Assembly (NCBI RefSeq): GCF_029689945.1
Contig: NZ_CP121451.1
Location: forward strand, 2,852,001 to 2,916,000
From: Paenibacillus amylolyticus
GTDB taxonomy: Bacteria > Bacillota > Bacilli > Paenibacillales > Paenibacillaceae
Direction: 5' to 3'
DNA length: 64,000 nt
Below the pieces are notes generated by a model that worked only from the letters and a program-made list of their open reading frames with translations, made no database searches and was not told the origin of the DNA. Within the stretch, counting starts at the first letter, position 1; every line of letters starts with the position of its first letter. Below, piece after piece: positions 19,231 through 30,069 of this stretch. A program made the translations under genes and the position numbers.

Positions 19231-19788
19231 ATGAGTGAACAATTTAGGTTTGATCGATTTCCATTAATTCAGACAGAACGATTCAACCTCCGGTCGGCAG
19301 AGGCTGGGGACAGCCATAATCTGCTCGCGTTATATTCCGATGAAGCTGTGGTTCAATATATGCCGTTCACTCCCTTTAAATCCGTGGAGGATGCACTGGG
19401 TGAGATGAACTGGTATACGAAGATTTTTAAGGAACATACGGGTTTACGTTGGATGATTGAAGACCGTGAAACTCGTAAAGTGATCGGAACCTGTGGATTC
19501 CTGAACTATGAAGATGTACATAATCGTGCAGAGATCGGATACGACTTGTGCTCCTCTTTCTGGGGTCGCGGAGTCATGACGGAAGTGGCCCATGCTGTGT
19601 TACATTTTGGATTCACAAGCATGCAGCTCAACAAGATCGAAGCAAAGGTTGAACCGGAGAATGAGGCGTCAATTCGCCTGTTACATAAGCTTGATTTTCA
19701 ACAGGAAGGTGTGCTCCGGCAGCATGAGTTCGAGAAAGGCAGATATATTGACCTTGCGGTGTTCTCCAAGTTACGAAGCGAAATATAG
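19231..19788 (+). CDS. GNAT acetyltransferase (RimJ/RimL-like)
   Basis: A 185-residue GNAT protein with the order typical of RimJ-like enzymes: LIQTERFNLRSAEAGDS at the N-terminus, IGTCGFLNYEDVHNRAEIGY, then the acetyl-CoA loop SSFWGRGVMTEVAHAVLHFG and the closing NEASIRLLHKLDFQQEGVLR. It should transfer acetyl from acetyl-CoA to a protein N-terminus or small amine. ATG at 19231 follows AAAGGAG; an earlier in-frame ATG at 19210 would place the ribosome-binding site inside the gene. The exonuclease gene follows in the same direction. Confidence 0.85.
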   Translation: MSEQFRFDRFPLIQTERFNLRSAEAGDSHNLLALYSDEAVVQYMPFTPFKSVEDALGEMNWYTKIFKEHTGLRWMIEDRETRKVIGTCGFLNYEDVHNRAEIGYDLCSSFWGRGVMTEVAHAVLHFGFTSMQLNKIEAKVEPENEASIRLLHKLDFQQEGVLRQHEFEKGRYIDLAVFSKLRSEI

Positions 19789-19874
19789 GCAAGCTTCATC
19801 TCATTTCCAGGTTGTGAACCTTGTCCCCTCGAATTCGTCCGTGCTATATTGGAGAGATGTGAGGAGATGAGGAT

Positions 19875-20629
19875 ATGAAGCTGGTGTCCTGGAATGTGAA
19901 TGGTTTAAGGGCATGTGTGACCAAAGGATTCATGGATTATTATCAGGAGAGTCAGGCGGATATTTTCTGCCTTCAGGAGACCAAATTGCAAGCCGGACAG
20001 ATTGAGATGGACCTGGGGAAGACGTTTATCAATATTGGAATTATGCAATTAAAAAAGGATATTCCGGTACAGCTGTATTTAGCCGCATTAAACCGATATC
20101 CGTTCGTTACGGGATGGAAGAGGACAGCGAGCCGGAAGGCCGTATGATTACACTGGAGTATGATGAGTTTTATCTGGTGAACGTCTATACACCTAACGCG
20201 AAGCGTGATCTGACCCGTCTGCCTTACCGTCTGGAATGGGAGGACCGCTTCCGGGGATATATCCTGCAACTGGAACAGAGCAAGCCCGTTATCGTCTGTG
20301 GTGACCTGAATGTGGCTCATCAGGAGATCGACCTGAAGAATCCGAAGCCCAATTTGGGCAATTCCGGCTTTACCCTTGAAGAGCGTGGCAAGATGACCGA
20401 TTTGCTTGCTTCCGGGTATGTGGACAGCTTCCGCCATCTGTATCCGGATCGTACGGATGTGTACAGCTGGTGGTCTTATATGCCGAAAGTCAGAGAACGG
20501 AACGTGGGCTGGCGCATTGATTATTTTCTCGTATCCAATCAATTGGCACCTAAGGTGGCAGATGCGCATATCGACTGCCATGTGATGGGCAGTGATCATT
20601 GCCCCGTGGGTCTTACATTGCAATTCTAG
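19875..20629 (+). CDS. exoA: Exodeoxyribonuclease III, one frameshift
   Basis: Joined frames give about 251 residues, the normal ExoA length. The start [13 protein letters not shown] is the family signature, followed by LQETKLQ (catalytic Glu), [32 protein letters not shown] and the C-terminal GSDHCPVGL. The frame break is at the GGGG run 20015-20018; one extra G yields a second-frame continuation [20 protein letters not shown] that is also typical ExoA sequence. It repairs abasic sites as an AP endonuclease and 3'-exonuclease. GAGGAGATG precedes the ATG. Probably functional in the organism. Confidence 0.9.
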
Positions 20630-20685
20630 GTAAGAATCTACGTGAGATGGATTGAGTTATGAATTTTAGAATATAAGGATAGATG

Positions 20686-20725
20686 AACTGCAAGTTTCCT
20701 GGATTGGGAGATTTGCAGTTTTTTT
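20686..20725 (+). terminator. Terminator after exoA
   Basis: AACTGCAA (20686-20693) pairs with TTGCAGTT (from 20712) and is followed by a run of seven T. Confidence 0.8.
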
Positions 20726-20863
20726 GGCGTTACGGGTAGGGGATTGAAACTGGACTTTGGTTGGGGAACGGACTGGACTCGGGATTGTTTCAATCCTGCT
20801 ATTTCTTGGGTACGATTGAAGCATACATATATAGATGAACCTTTGTGATAAGGGGTAGAGAAG

Positions 20864-21846
20864 ATGAAGAAGGGGTTACGCAGAGGCTTAAAGGTGCTGG
20901 GAGGCATAATGCTTGCCGCGGGACTTTTGCTGATGGCAGGTACGGCGTATGAAGCGTATCAATCCACGCAGGATATGAAGTCCTATCCCCGCCAGGCAAG
21001 TATTATGAGGTGAGTGGTCGCAACATGCATCTCTACACCGCTGGCAGAGGAGAGGTAACGGTAGTGTTTGCCTCAGGTTGGGGTACACCGAATCCGTATG
21101 TGGATTTCAGCCCGCTATATGACCAGTTGAAATCCAGGGTGAAAATTGCGGTATACGACCGGTTCGGGTATGGATACAGCGATTATACCGATGAACCTCG
21201 TGATGTCGATTCCATCTCGGAAGAGGTTCACCAATTGCTGCGAACATCCGGTCAACGTCCACCTTACATCATGGTCGGTCATTCCCTCGGTGCGCTGGAG
21301 ACACTGCGGTTTGCGCAAAGGTATCCTGATGAGGTGGCTGGCATGGTCCTGATCGATGGCGGAAGCCCGGAGTATTACAGCCGTACGGACCTGAATACGC
21401 CAGAATGGAAGATGGATTGGTCCCGCTTTCTGGTGAAAACAGGCATTGCACGAACATTGCTGCAATCGGATCACATGATGGCGTCTCTGGTCATTGATCC
21501 CAAACTGATAACGGAACCGATGAAAAAGGCAGCTACGATATCCGCACTCAGACATGCGTACAATGACAATGTGATGGATGAGGTTCGGAATTCCAGAACC
21601 AATGCAGCGTGCGTGCTTGAGAACAAAACCAAGTTCAATTTTCCCCTGACAATCCTGACAGCGGGTTCGGAGGCGTCGGATGAGGACAGTCGTGCATGGC
21701 AGGCCGATCAAGCGGATTTTGCTTCATGGTCAACACACGGAACACAACTGACGGTACCACACGCGAAACACAGTATCCACAGAAGTCAGCCGGATGTTGT
21801 CGCTGCCGAGATCATGAAATTGGTGACAACGTCCAGTGACCTATGA
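20864..21846 (+). CDS. Alpha/beta hydrolase with N-terminal membrane segment, one frameshift
   Basis: About 327 residues after joining frames at the CCCC run 20987-20990; one extra C gives SYPPPGKYYEVSGRNMHLYT. Residues 11-30 are a membrane anchor or uncleaved signal (VLGGIMLAAGLLLMAGTAY). The hydrolase part has FASGWGTPNPYVDF, the nucleophile elbow MVGHSLGALETLR, DGGSPEYY and a C-terminal AKHSIH with the catalytic His. Probably an extracytoplasmic esterase or haloperoxidase-like hydrolase of unknown substrate. The next two genes lie in the same direction and may be cotranscribed. Confidence 0.8.
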
Positions 21847-21896
21847 GTGATATGAACCTACAACCACATGAAGAACACGATAAGGAGGAGGGATGG

Positions 21897-22043
21897 ATGA
21901 AAAATTTTAAAATGATTACCCGATTCCTGTCCATTCTCGTAGCCAGTTGTCTGTTGTCTTTAAGTGTATTATCTGTATCTGTGATATGGGTCAAGAATAA
22001 CGTTCATGCGGTGCCAGTGATCCAGTCGTTTGAGCGTGATTAA
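21897..22043 (+). CDS. Small secreted or membrane peptide, 48 aa
   Basis: ATG at 21897 follows AAGGAGGAGGG by five bases. The peptide has a basic start (MKNFKMITRF), a hydrophobic core of about 23 residues (LSILVASCLLSLSVLSVSVIW) and a short polar tail. It could be a single-pass membrane peptide or a secreted peptide with a signal sequence. It sits 50 bases after the hydrolase and 31 before the lipoprotein, so it is probably part of the same transcript. No family recognised. Confidence 0.5.
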   Translation: MKNFKMITRFLSILVASCLLSLSVLSVSVIWVKNNVHAVPVIQSFERD

Positions 22044-22074
22044 CATAAAAAATGAAGAAGAAGGAGTGGTACGG

Positions 22075-22656
22075 ATGGTGAAGAAAAAGAATTATGTATT
22101 GGCCTGTGCAGTTCTGGCGATGATGGTGGCCTTGAGTGCTTGCAGTAGTGCAGCAGATGAACCGACAGGTGAAACCGAGAAGGTAGATACCGAGGTTTCC
22201 TCTGGAACCGGTGAACAAGCAACCAATGAAGGTGCAAGCGAAGCAACAGCCAGTGAAGTGAACGAGACGGAGGGTACAACTGCGCCAGCCGAATCGGATT
22301 CAGACAGCGGTGAGGAGACCGCTGTTGGAACGAATGAGTTGCCAGAGAGTTTGCCAAGTGACTTCCCCCTGCCGGAAGATGCAACCATTCGTTTAGCCAA
22401 TTCCGGTGAGGATGAAGGCAAGCAATCGGCCATGGTGATTTTCACCACGGAACAAGATATGAAGACCGTATCCAAGCTGTATAAAGATTACTTTGATGCC
22501 AAAAAGTTGACGGATGCAGGTCAGACGATTGATGACAAAAATATTATTATTCAGGGAACTGACCCGGAAACGCAGGATGTCTGGTCCTTAATTGGAGGGA
22601 CACTGGCGTCACAGGAAGGCGTCATTGAACTGACATTGAGCTGGTCAGAATCATAA
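22075..22656 (+). CDS. Lipoprotein with acidic low-complexity linker
   Basis: A 193-residue protein. The signal peptide ends in the lipobox ALSAC (Cys near residue 22). Residues 25-85 are a Glu/Thr/Ser/Ala-rich linker of the kind used to cross the cell wall. The C-terminal half (from LPSDFPLPEDATI) is a small globular domain with ending VIELTLSWSES. AAGGAG lies eight bases before the ATG at 22075. Function unknown. Its design resembles the other frameshifted lipoprotein at 44.6-45.4 kb, but I see no clear homology between their domains. Confidence 0.7.
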   Translation: MVKKKNYVLACAVLAMMVALSACSSAADEPTGETEKVDTEVSSGTGEQATNEGASEATASEVNETEGTTAPAESDSDSGEETAVGTNELPESLPSDFPLPEDATIRLANSGEDEGKQSAMVIFTTEQDMKTVSKLYKDYFDAKKLTDAGQTIDDKNIIIQGTDPETQDVWSLIGGTLASQEGVIELTLSWSES

Positions 22657-22724
22657 GGAGAATATAAGGACTATTGTTCTCTTCTGCGTTCTTTCTTTCT
22701 AAAATAACGAATGAACCCCAACAT

Positions 22725-22777
22725 GCCTTGCATGCGGAGCCGCATTATTGCTGCACCGCTGCAAGGTATTTTTATTT
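22725..22777 (+). terminator. Terminator after the lipoprotein gene
   Basis: GCCTTGCA (22725-22732) pairs with TGCAAGGT (22760-22767; one G-U), with GCGG/CCGC inside the stem, and ATTTTTATTT follows. Confidence 0.7.
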
Positions 22778-22867
22778 CGAACTGGAAACCTGACAGGTTA
22801 CATGGTATGTTATATCATTATAATAGATTAATAGACAACTATAGAAGAAGACAGGAGAGGATTGAAC

Positions 22868-23845
22868 ATGATTAGAGTGGGTATTGTTGGTTACGGTAAC
22901 TTGGGTAAAGGTGTGGAGAAAGCCATTTCCCAGAACGAGGATCTGGAATTGATTGCTGTATTTACACGTCGTAATCCGGAGCAGATGGTGGCTGAGAGCA
23001 CAGAAGTACGTTTTGAGCATATCTCTGCAGCGGAGCAATACATAGGCAAGATCGATGTTATGATCCTCTGTGGCGGTTCAGCAACGGACCTTCCGGAGCA
23101 GACACCGGCTATCGCCAAGTTGTTCAATACGGTAGACAGCTTCGATACACATGCGAAGATTCCTGAGTTCTACAAGGAAGTGAATGCTGCGGCTGAGCAA
23201 GGCGGTCATGTAAGTGTCATTTCCACAGGCTGGGACCCAGGCTTGTTCTCCATGAACCGTCTGCTTGCACAGTCCATCCTGCCAGAAGGTAAAGAGTACA
23301 CGTTCTGGGGCAAAGGTGTGAGCCAAGGTCACTCGGATGCGATTCGTCGTGTTCCAGGTGTTAAGGCGGGTGTACAGTATACTGTTCCTGTGGAAGAGGT
23401 TATCAACCGCATTCGTTCAGGCGAGACACCGGAGTTGTCTACACGTGAGAAACATCTGCGTCAATGTTATGTGGTAGCAGAAGACGGTGCTAATCAGGAT
23501 GAAATCCGTGAGACAATTGTGTCGATGCCTAACTACTTTGCAGATTACGACACAACGGTAACGTTCATTAGCGAAGAAGAATTGAAATCCGAACATGAAG
23601 GTATGCCGCATGGTGGATTTGTCATTCGCAGTGGAGTTACAGGTGCTGGTCAAAAGCAAATTATTGAATTCGGTCTGAAACTCGACAGCAATCCTGAATT
23701 TACAGCGAGTGTACTTGTGGCGTATGCGAGAGCCGCACAACGCTTGAGCGTGGAAGGACATAAGGGAGCAAAAACGGTATTTGATATTCCGCTTGGTCAC
23801 CTGTCCCCGAAATCGGCTGAAGATCTTCGCCGTGACTTGTTATAA
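22868..23845 (+). CDS. ddh: meso-Diaminopimelate D-dehydrogenase
   Basis: A 325-residue protein with NADP-binding start IRVGIVGYGNLGKGVEKAI and the family segments FTRRNPEQ, CGGSATDLPEQTP, VDSFDTHAKIP, STGWDPGLFSMNR, FWGKGVSQGHSDAIRR and HGGFVIRSGVTG. It converts L-2-amino-6-oxopimelate (tetrahydrodipicolinate) with ammonia and NADPH directly to meso-DAP, a one-step lysine and cell-wall precursor route found in some Bacillales. ATG at 22868 follows AGGAGAGG; the TTG at 22862 is an unlikely alternative. A possible promoter is CTGACA (22789) with TATCAT 17 bases on. It is a single-gene unit between two terminators. Confidence 0.95.
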   Translation: MIRVGIVGYGNLGKGVEKAISQNEDLELIAVFTRRNPEQMVAESTEVRFEHISAAEQYIGKIDVMILCGGSATDLPEQTPAIAKLFNTVDSFDTHAKIPEFYKEVNAAAEQGGHVSVISTGWDPGLFSMNRLLAQSILPEGKEYTFWGKGVSQGHSDAIRRVPGVKAGVQYTVPVEEVINRIRSGETPELSTREKHLRQCYVVAEDGANQDEIRETIVSMPNYFADYDTTVTFISEEELKSEHEGMPHGGFVIRSGVTGAGQKQIIEFGLKLDSNPEFTASVLVAYARAAQRLSVEGHKGAKTVFDIPLGHLSPKSAEDLRRDLL

Positions 23846-23874
23846 TTCTGATTTATTCCTGTAGTTCGTTCAAT

Positions 23875-23926
23875 AACAAACAGCTCGTCTCTGGTTATCC
23901 AGGACGAGCTGTTTGTTATTGTTTTT
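23875..23926. terminator. Bidirectional terminator between ddh and the pentapeptide-repeat gene
   Basis: AACAAACAGCTCGTC (23875-23889) pairs with GACGAGCTGTTTGTT (23903-23917), and GTTTTT follows, between convergent genes. Confidence 0.85.
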
Positions 23927-24781
23927 CTACACCCAGTGTGAGGGAATGTTGAGATGTTCAGGCAACTTGGTGTTCACATTACCTTTGGCTGCATTAATCT
24001 GCGATTGCGTGAGGAAGATGCCACCTCTCAGGTCTGCACCGCCCAGATCCGTATCCCGCAAGTCTGCACCAATCCAATCGGCATTTCGTATATCTGCATT
24101 TTGGAGGTTGGCTGCGATCATTAAAGCCCCGCGCAAGCTTGCGCCCCGCAGATCAGCCCCTTTTAAGTTGGCACCAAAAAAGTCACTTCCGGTACGTTTT
24201 TTACCCTTCTTCGACTTCCCTTGTCCTGAAGCAGTTGGTGGCACATTCGCACGTACCATCTCACTTGCCTGAACCAAGAGTTGATTCACAGTGGATCGAT
24301 AATCGGCGATGTCCAGACGGAGGAGGGCCGCAGGCTCGAGGTTGCTCAAGCGCTCAATCTCCTGGTACAGCTCACTGAATGCCGAGTGAAGGGATGATGT
24401 TTCCGGTCTCATCATCATCTCCTTCATATAACTGAGCAACTCGTGAAGTTGTCGCAAGGCAGGCAGACAATCGAACATCTCCTTTGCCGATTCTGGATGA
24501 TCGCGCCAATCCTTGCCTGCGTAAGTCACTTGAGACAGCTTCTGTCCAGCACCGAAACAGTCGTACACCGTGCAGCCTTTGAACCCTTTCTGCCGAAGCT
24601 GGGTATGGATACCGCAGCGATTGTCCGTGCGCAGATTGGGGCAGGGTGTGCCGCTGGCCTTGTCAAAAGCAAAGTCGGATGACTTGCCATAGGGCAAGGC
24701 AACACAGCACAGGCCAAAACATTGCTCGCAGTCTGCGCTCAGATGAGGACTCGCAGTACTGGCAAATGGTTGGTTAGACAA
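23927..24781 (-). CDS. Cys-rich protein with C-terminal pentapeptide repeats
   Basis: About 284 residues. The first 90 carry spaced cysteines (CEQCFGLCCVALPYGKS, CPNLRTDNRCGIH, GCTVYDCFGAGQ) that could bind a metal or cluster. A helical middle follows, then a pentapeptide-repeat solenoid at about 205-265 (FFGANLKGADLRGASLRGAL, with A(D/N)LXX units). TTG at 24781 with AAGGAAG upstream is the likely start; an earlier in-frame ATG at 24841 has no ribosome-binding site. Some pentapeptide proteins mimic DNA and shield gyrase; this one is too short in repeats to assume that. Confidence 0.75.
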   Translation of the reverse strand: MSNQPFASTASPHLSADCEQCFGLCCVALPYGKSSDFAFDKASGTPCPNLRTDNRCGIHTQLRQKGFKGCTVYDCFGAGQKLSQVTYAGKDWRDHPESAKEMFDCLPALRQLHELLSYMKEMMMRPETSSLHSAFSELYQEIERLSNLEPAALLRLDIADYRSTVNQLLVQASEMVRANVPPTASGQGKSKKGKKRTGSDFFGANLKGADLRGASLRGALMIAANLQNADIRNADWIGADLRDTDLGGADLRGGIFLTQSQINAAKGNVNTKLPEHLNIPSHWV

Positions 24782-24871
24782 TGTAAACACTTCCTTATAC
24801 GAGTACAAATAAATGGAATAACGTCTGTACCACTTTACCATTGCCCTGCCATTAGAGCAATTGAAGATAAT

Positions 24872-24913
24872 GAAAAAAAGGGCGTTTACCCAAATTAGAT
24901 GGGAACGCCCTTT
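24872..24913 (-). terminator. Terminator of gdhA
   Basis: On the minus strand AAAGGGCGTT and CCC pair with GGG and AACGCCCTTT, ending in a T7 run (24874-24879 read as A on the plus strand). Confidence 0.85.
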
Positions 24914-24938
24914 AATCGTGGAGAACTACGTATTCAAA

Positions 24939-26648
<1,710 letters not shown>

Positions 26649-26723
26649 ATGATGAAGAGAAACATGCCGATCAACATGGAGAACAAGGCTTGTATAGGGG
26701 GTGAAATCTACTATGAACCATAG
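26649..26723 (+). CDS. Short leader peptide overlapping the Gre-like gene, 24 aa
   Basis: ATGATG at 26649 sits eight bases after AGAAGGAGG, the best ribosome-binding site in this region. The frame encodes MMKRNMPINMENKACIGG plus six residues and stops at 26723, eleven bases past the ATG of the next gene. The next gene has only GGGGTG as its site, so translation of the leader could load ribosomes onto it. Alternatively one missing base could fuse both frames into a longer N-terminus. Confidence 0.4.
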   Translation: MMKRNMPINMENKACIGGEIYYEP

Positions 26724-27186
26724 GACTTCCCGCCATAATTGCAGAGAGAAGCTGGTGAGCCAGCTATTTACATTCGGTGAAGAGAAAAGAACATTTCTCG
26801 ACGCCTATTTCGACGTGCGTGATCCGGAAAGAATACAATTGGAAAAACAACTGTCAGCATACACGGAGTATGTGGAAAAACTGCTCCTGGGCCCTGATGA
26901 AGATCTGGACTCGGCCGTATTGATTGGCAGTCATATCGATTTTGAATATATCGATTTTCATACGTCAGATTCGTTCATGATTGTCATGCCGGAAGATACG
27001 GATCCCGATGAGGGTCGGATTTCCTTCCTCTCTCCAGTGGGGAGTCAATTGTTGCTGGGCAGTAAAGGGGAAGTCAGATCGGTTCACACACCATCAGGTT
27101 CCATGCGGATACGCATCACAGGGATTGAGTTCATGAGCGAAACCTTGAACGGGTCGGCCTTAGGGGGTGCAGATCATGCACTTTAA
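26713..27186 (+). CDS. GreA/GreB C-terminal-domain protein
   Basis: 157 residues. An N-terminal helical part (RISRHN-like basic start, FTFGEEKRTFLDAYF, then a helix to LLLGPDEDLDSAVLIGS) leads into the FKBP-like Gre C-terminal domain: RISFLSPVGSQLLLGSKGE and PSGSMRIRITGIEF. Gre factors rescue backtracked RNA polymerase, but the two acidic tip residues of the normal coiled coil cannot be confirmed because the N-terminal arm is short and divergent. The gene overlaps khtT by eleven bases and thus belongs to a potassium/proton antiporter operon, an odd partner. A non-canonical regulator is possible. Confidence 0.65.
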   Translation: MNHRTSRHNCREKLVSQLFTFGEEKRTFLDAYFDVRDPERIQLEKQLSAYTEYVEKLLLGPDEDLDSAVLIGSHIDFEYIDFHTSDSFMIVMPEDTDPDEGRISFLSPVGSQLLLGSKGEVRSVHTPSGSMRIRITGIEFMSETLNGSALGGADHAL

Positions 27187-27682
27187 AGAGACTGACTTGC
27201 CAGGGATTGGACGTAAATACTGGCTGCATACCCGTAGTGGTGAGCATCTGGTCATTGTGATTCATAACGACGAGCGCCGTGATCTGTTCCATATGGAGGC
27301 AGGGGATACGCCTGAAGAGATGGGCGATATGATATCTCTTGTGACCCTGGACGATGATGAAGCCCGGGCGGTAGCCGCCATCGTTGGTGGTATGACCTAC
27401 AAGCCGAAGTTTCAGGATGAGCGCGAAGTGATGCTTGAAGGATTGTTAATCGAATGGTTGCGGATTGAACCCCACGCAGCAAGCGTAGGCTTGACGATTG
27501 GTGAACTGGATGTCCGTCAGGCTACAGGCGCTGTTATTCTCGCTGTTGTGACCAAGGATAAGGAGAAGCATTTTAATCCAGGCCCGGATTATGCTTTTAC
27601 TGCTGGAGCAACTATTGTAGTTGCCGGCGAACGGAATCAGATCAAGCAACTCAAACAATTATTGACTGATGGTCGGACTTAG
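27176..27682 (+). CDS. khtT: K+/H+ antiporter regulatory subunit
   Basis: A 168-residue protein matching KhtT (YhaT) of Bacillus: an N-terminal KhtT-type domain (KETDLPGIGRKYWLHTRSGE) and a C-terminal RCK_C (TrkA-C) domain of about 75 residues (LGLTIGELDV-like stretch GLTIGELDVRQATGAVILAV, ending AGATIVVAGERNQIKQL). RCK_C domains bind c-di-AMP or other ligands and gate the antiporter. ATG at 27176 follows AGGGGG. It overlaps the Gre-like gene and lies three bases before khtU, so the three are translationally coupled. Confidence 0.85.
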   Translation: MHFKETDLPGIGRKYWLHTRSGEHLVIVIHNDERRDLFHMEAGDTPEEMGDMISLVTLDDDEARAVAAIVGGMTYKPKFQDEREVMLEGLLIEWLRIEPHAASVGLTIGELDVRQATGAVILAVVTKDKEKHFNPGPDYAFTAGATIVVAGERNQIKQLKQLLTDGRT

Positions 27683-27685
27683 CCT

Positions 27686-28891
27686 ATGGATATGCTCATA
27701 TTTGAAGTGGGAATTGCCGTTGCGCTGATTACACTTACTGGGCTGATATCCTCACGATTACGATTTTCGGTTATTCCTTTCTATATCCTGATTGGTATGG
27801 CTGTTGGACCACATGCACCACAGATTGGCATAGTGGATTTGCGTTTTATTGAAAGTTCGACCTTTATTGAATTTATGGGCAGGCTTGGCATTTTGTTTTT
27901 GCTATTTTACCTGGGTCTGGAGTTCTCGGTCTCCCGTCTGTTAAAGTCTGGTAAAGCCATTCTGACCGGAGGCATGTTCTATGTAGGGCTTAATTTTGTC
28001 TCTGGATTACTGTTGGGGTGGTTTATGAATCTGCCCCTTCAGGAGACTCTCGTTGTCTGCGGGATCATGACCAGCTCTTCTACAGCCATTGTAGCCAAAG
28101 TGCTCGTTGATCTGAAACGCACGGCAAACCCGGAGACAGAGATTATTATGGGCATGATCATGTTTGATGACTTGTTCATCGCGATTCATATCTCCATCCT
28201 GACCGGGCTTGTGCTCAGCGGGGCAACGTCATTCTTAAGTGTACTGCTGGTATCGCTGTCTGCTCTGCTGTTTATTGTGCTGTTCCTGATTATTGGCAGG
28301 AAAAGCATCAAATATATTGATAAGGCACTGAATATCAAGTCATCAGAGTTGTTTCTGTTAACGGTTATGACACTGCTTTTCCTGGTGGCAGGTTTCTCGG
28401 AGACGCTGCATGTAGCCGAGGCAATCGGGGCTTTGATGATGGGACTGGTACTGGGCGAATCAAGACACGTCAGTCGGATTGAGCATCAGATCATGCCGTT
28501 CAAAGATTTCTTTGGTGCCGTATTCTTCTTCAGTTTTGGTCTGACCATCGAGCCGTCTTCACTTGGCGGAGCTATCGGCATGACGCTTATTGCCGTTATT
28601 CTGACGATCGCCAGTAACTATGGTGCAGGCATGATCGCTGGCAGATTGGCTGGAATGAGCCCCAAGGCCTCATTGAATGTGGGCTTTACCCTGGTATCCC
28701 GCGGCGAATTCTCCATTATCATGGCGAACATCGGCAAGGCCGGAGGGCTGATGGCATCCATCCAATCGTTTGCTGTATTGTATGTGTTGATTCTGGCTGT
28801 GCTGGGGCCTATCCTGACGAAAGAATCTCCGCGGATCTACGCACAGTATGAGCGACTAAGGAAGCGGGTGAAACGAAGGGAGGCAGGATGA
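27686..28891 (+). CDS. khtU: K+(NH4+)/H+ antiporter, CPA2 family
   Basis: A 401-residue membrane protein with about twelve hydrophobic segments. The CPA2 antiporter core is visible: FLLFYLGLEFSVSRLLKSG, CGIMTSSSTAIVAKVLVDL, MGMIMFDDLFIAIHISIL (the charged DD pair), FFGAVFFFSFGLTIEPSSL and VSRGEFSIIMANIG. It should expel potassium or ammonium in exchange for protons under control of KhtT. It starts three bases after the khtT stop. In Bacillus the operon is khtSTU; here the first position holds the Gre-like gene. Confidence 0.88.
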   Translation: MDMLIFEVGIAVALITLTGLISSRLRFSVIPFYILIGMAVGPHAPQIGIVDLRFIESSTFIEFMGRLGILFLLFYLGLEFSVSRLLKSGKAILTGGMFYVGLNFVSGLLLGWFMNLPLQETLVVCGIMTSSSTAIVAKVLVDLKRTANPETEIIMGMIMFDDLFIAIHISILTGLVLSGATSFLSVLLVSLSALLFIVLFLIIGRKSIKYIDKALNIKSSELFLLTVMTLLFLVAGFSETLHVAEAIGALMMGLVLGESRHVSRIEHQIMPFKDFFGAVFFFSFGLTIEPSSLGGAIGMTLIAVILTIASNYGAGMIAGRLAGMSPKASLNVGFTLVSRGEFSIIMANIGKAGGLMASIQSFAVLYVLILAVLGPILTKESPRIYAQYERLRKRVKRREAG

Positions 28892-28988
28892 GGCGGTGCA
28901 TACATCAAACCGGGTAATGTTCTGTTTCCGGATTGACAGATATACGAAGGTGTTATAAAAAGAAGTATGTTCAAAGACGTAGTAATAA

Positions 28989-29019
28989 CCAAAAGTCGTA
29001 CATTGTACGGCTTTTTTGG
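28989..29019. terminator. Terminator after khtU, just before the next gene
   Basis: CCAAAAGTCGTAC pairs with GTACGGCTTTTTTGG (one G-U), then T-rich sequence. It ends nine bases before the ribosome-binding site of the hydrolase gene. A TTGACA at 28934 lies upstream, so it may act as a leader attenuator rather than only as a khtU terminator. Confidence 0.7.
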
Positions 29020-29045
29020 TATACAAAAAGAGGAGAATGTACCGT

Positions 29046-29989
29046 ATGAAAAAAAGTTTGCCTTCCTATCAGACAACACATCCCTATTGGAAGCAGTATC
29101 AGGCTTTTTTCCCCGAAGAAGTTAGACTGGGGGAGCATACAGCTCCTCAGGAAGAGTGGTGGGAGTTGAATGGGGTTCATCTGCATATTGATCGATTGCC
29201 TGCGCCGGAATCTCCAATCAAAATTCTGTTCATTCATGGTGCGGGAGGTAATGGCAGGTTGCTCGCTCCGTATGCCCGTATGTTACAACGACATGGTTAC
29301 GAGGTAGTATCGCCAGATCTTCCGCCGTATGGGTTAAGTTACGTCATGTCTGGTACACGCATCAACTACGAACTGTGGATAGAGCTACTTGTGTCAGTTA
29401 TCGAACGGGAATACAAGAAAGATGGCAAGCCAATCGTTGTATTGGGAAGCAGCATCGGAGGTATGCTGGCCTACCATACCAGTGCTCGCAGCAAGCATGT
29501 TAAGGGGGTGATTGCAACGACATTTGTGGACACCAGTAATCCGGAAATGCGCGATCAGATTGCACCGAATCGTCTGGTGAGCCGTGTGGGCAAACGTATG
29601 ATGGATCTGTTCCCTGGTCTATTGGATCATGTGCGTCTTTCGGTCAAGCAGGTATCCCGGATGCAACTCATTACCAATAACCAGGACTTAACCCGGCTTA
29701 TTATGAATGATCCACAAGCGGCAGCTACACGTATTCCGTTGGAATTATTAAGAACATTCCTTAATAAAGAGCCAGAGGTTCAACCGGAGCAGTTCACCCA
29801 GTGTCCCGTCCTGTTAGTTCACCCTGAATTGGATCCCATGACACCCATCCGGTTTAGCCAATCATTTTTTGATCGTCTGGCGGTCGATAAGGAATGCATC
29901 ATTTTGGAGGGGCAGGCCATTTTCCGATAGAACAGCCTGGACTGAACCAGTTGGAGGTAGCGGTGCTGCGATTTTTACAAGAGATATAA
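29046..29989 (+). CDS. Alpha/beta hydrolase, one frameshift
   Basis: About 314 residues once the break at the GGGG run 29909-29912 is repaired; one extra G changes the tail to EGAGHFPIEQPGLNQLEVAV, restoring the catalytic His (GHFPIE). Other motifs: ILFIHGAGGNGRLLAPYA (oxyanion strand), VVLGSSIGGMLAYH (nucleophile Ser in GSSIGG) and VLLVHPELDPMTP (acid). No signal peptide, so cytoplasmic. Likely a lysophospholipase or serine aminopeptidase-like hydrolase; substrate unknown. AAGAGGAG precedes the ATG. Confidence 0.8.
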
Positions 29990-30042
29990 TAAATGAAGGA
30001 AATGATATTGCATCAATTACATAATTCTCTATCCTTAGTACG

Positions 30043-30069
30043 AGAAAACACCTCCCTTTAAGGGAGGTG
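30043..30069 (-). terminator. Terminator of the PhzF-like gene
   Basis: On the minus strand CACCTCCC and GGGAGGTG form an eight-base stem followed by TTTTCTCG. It overlaps the last codons of the gene. Confidence 0.7.
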
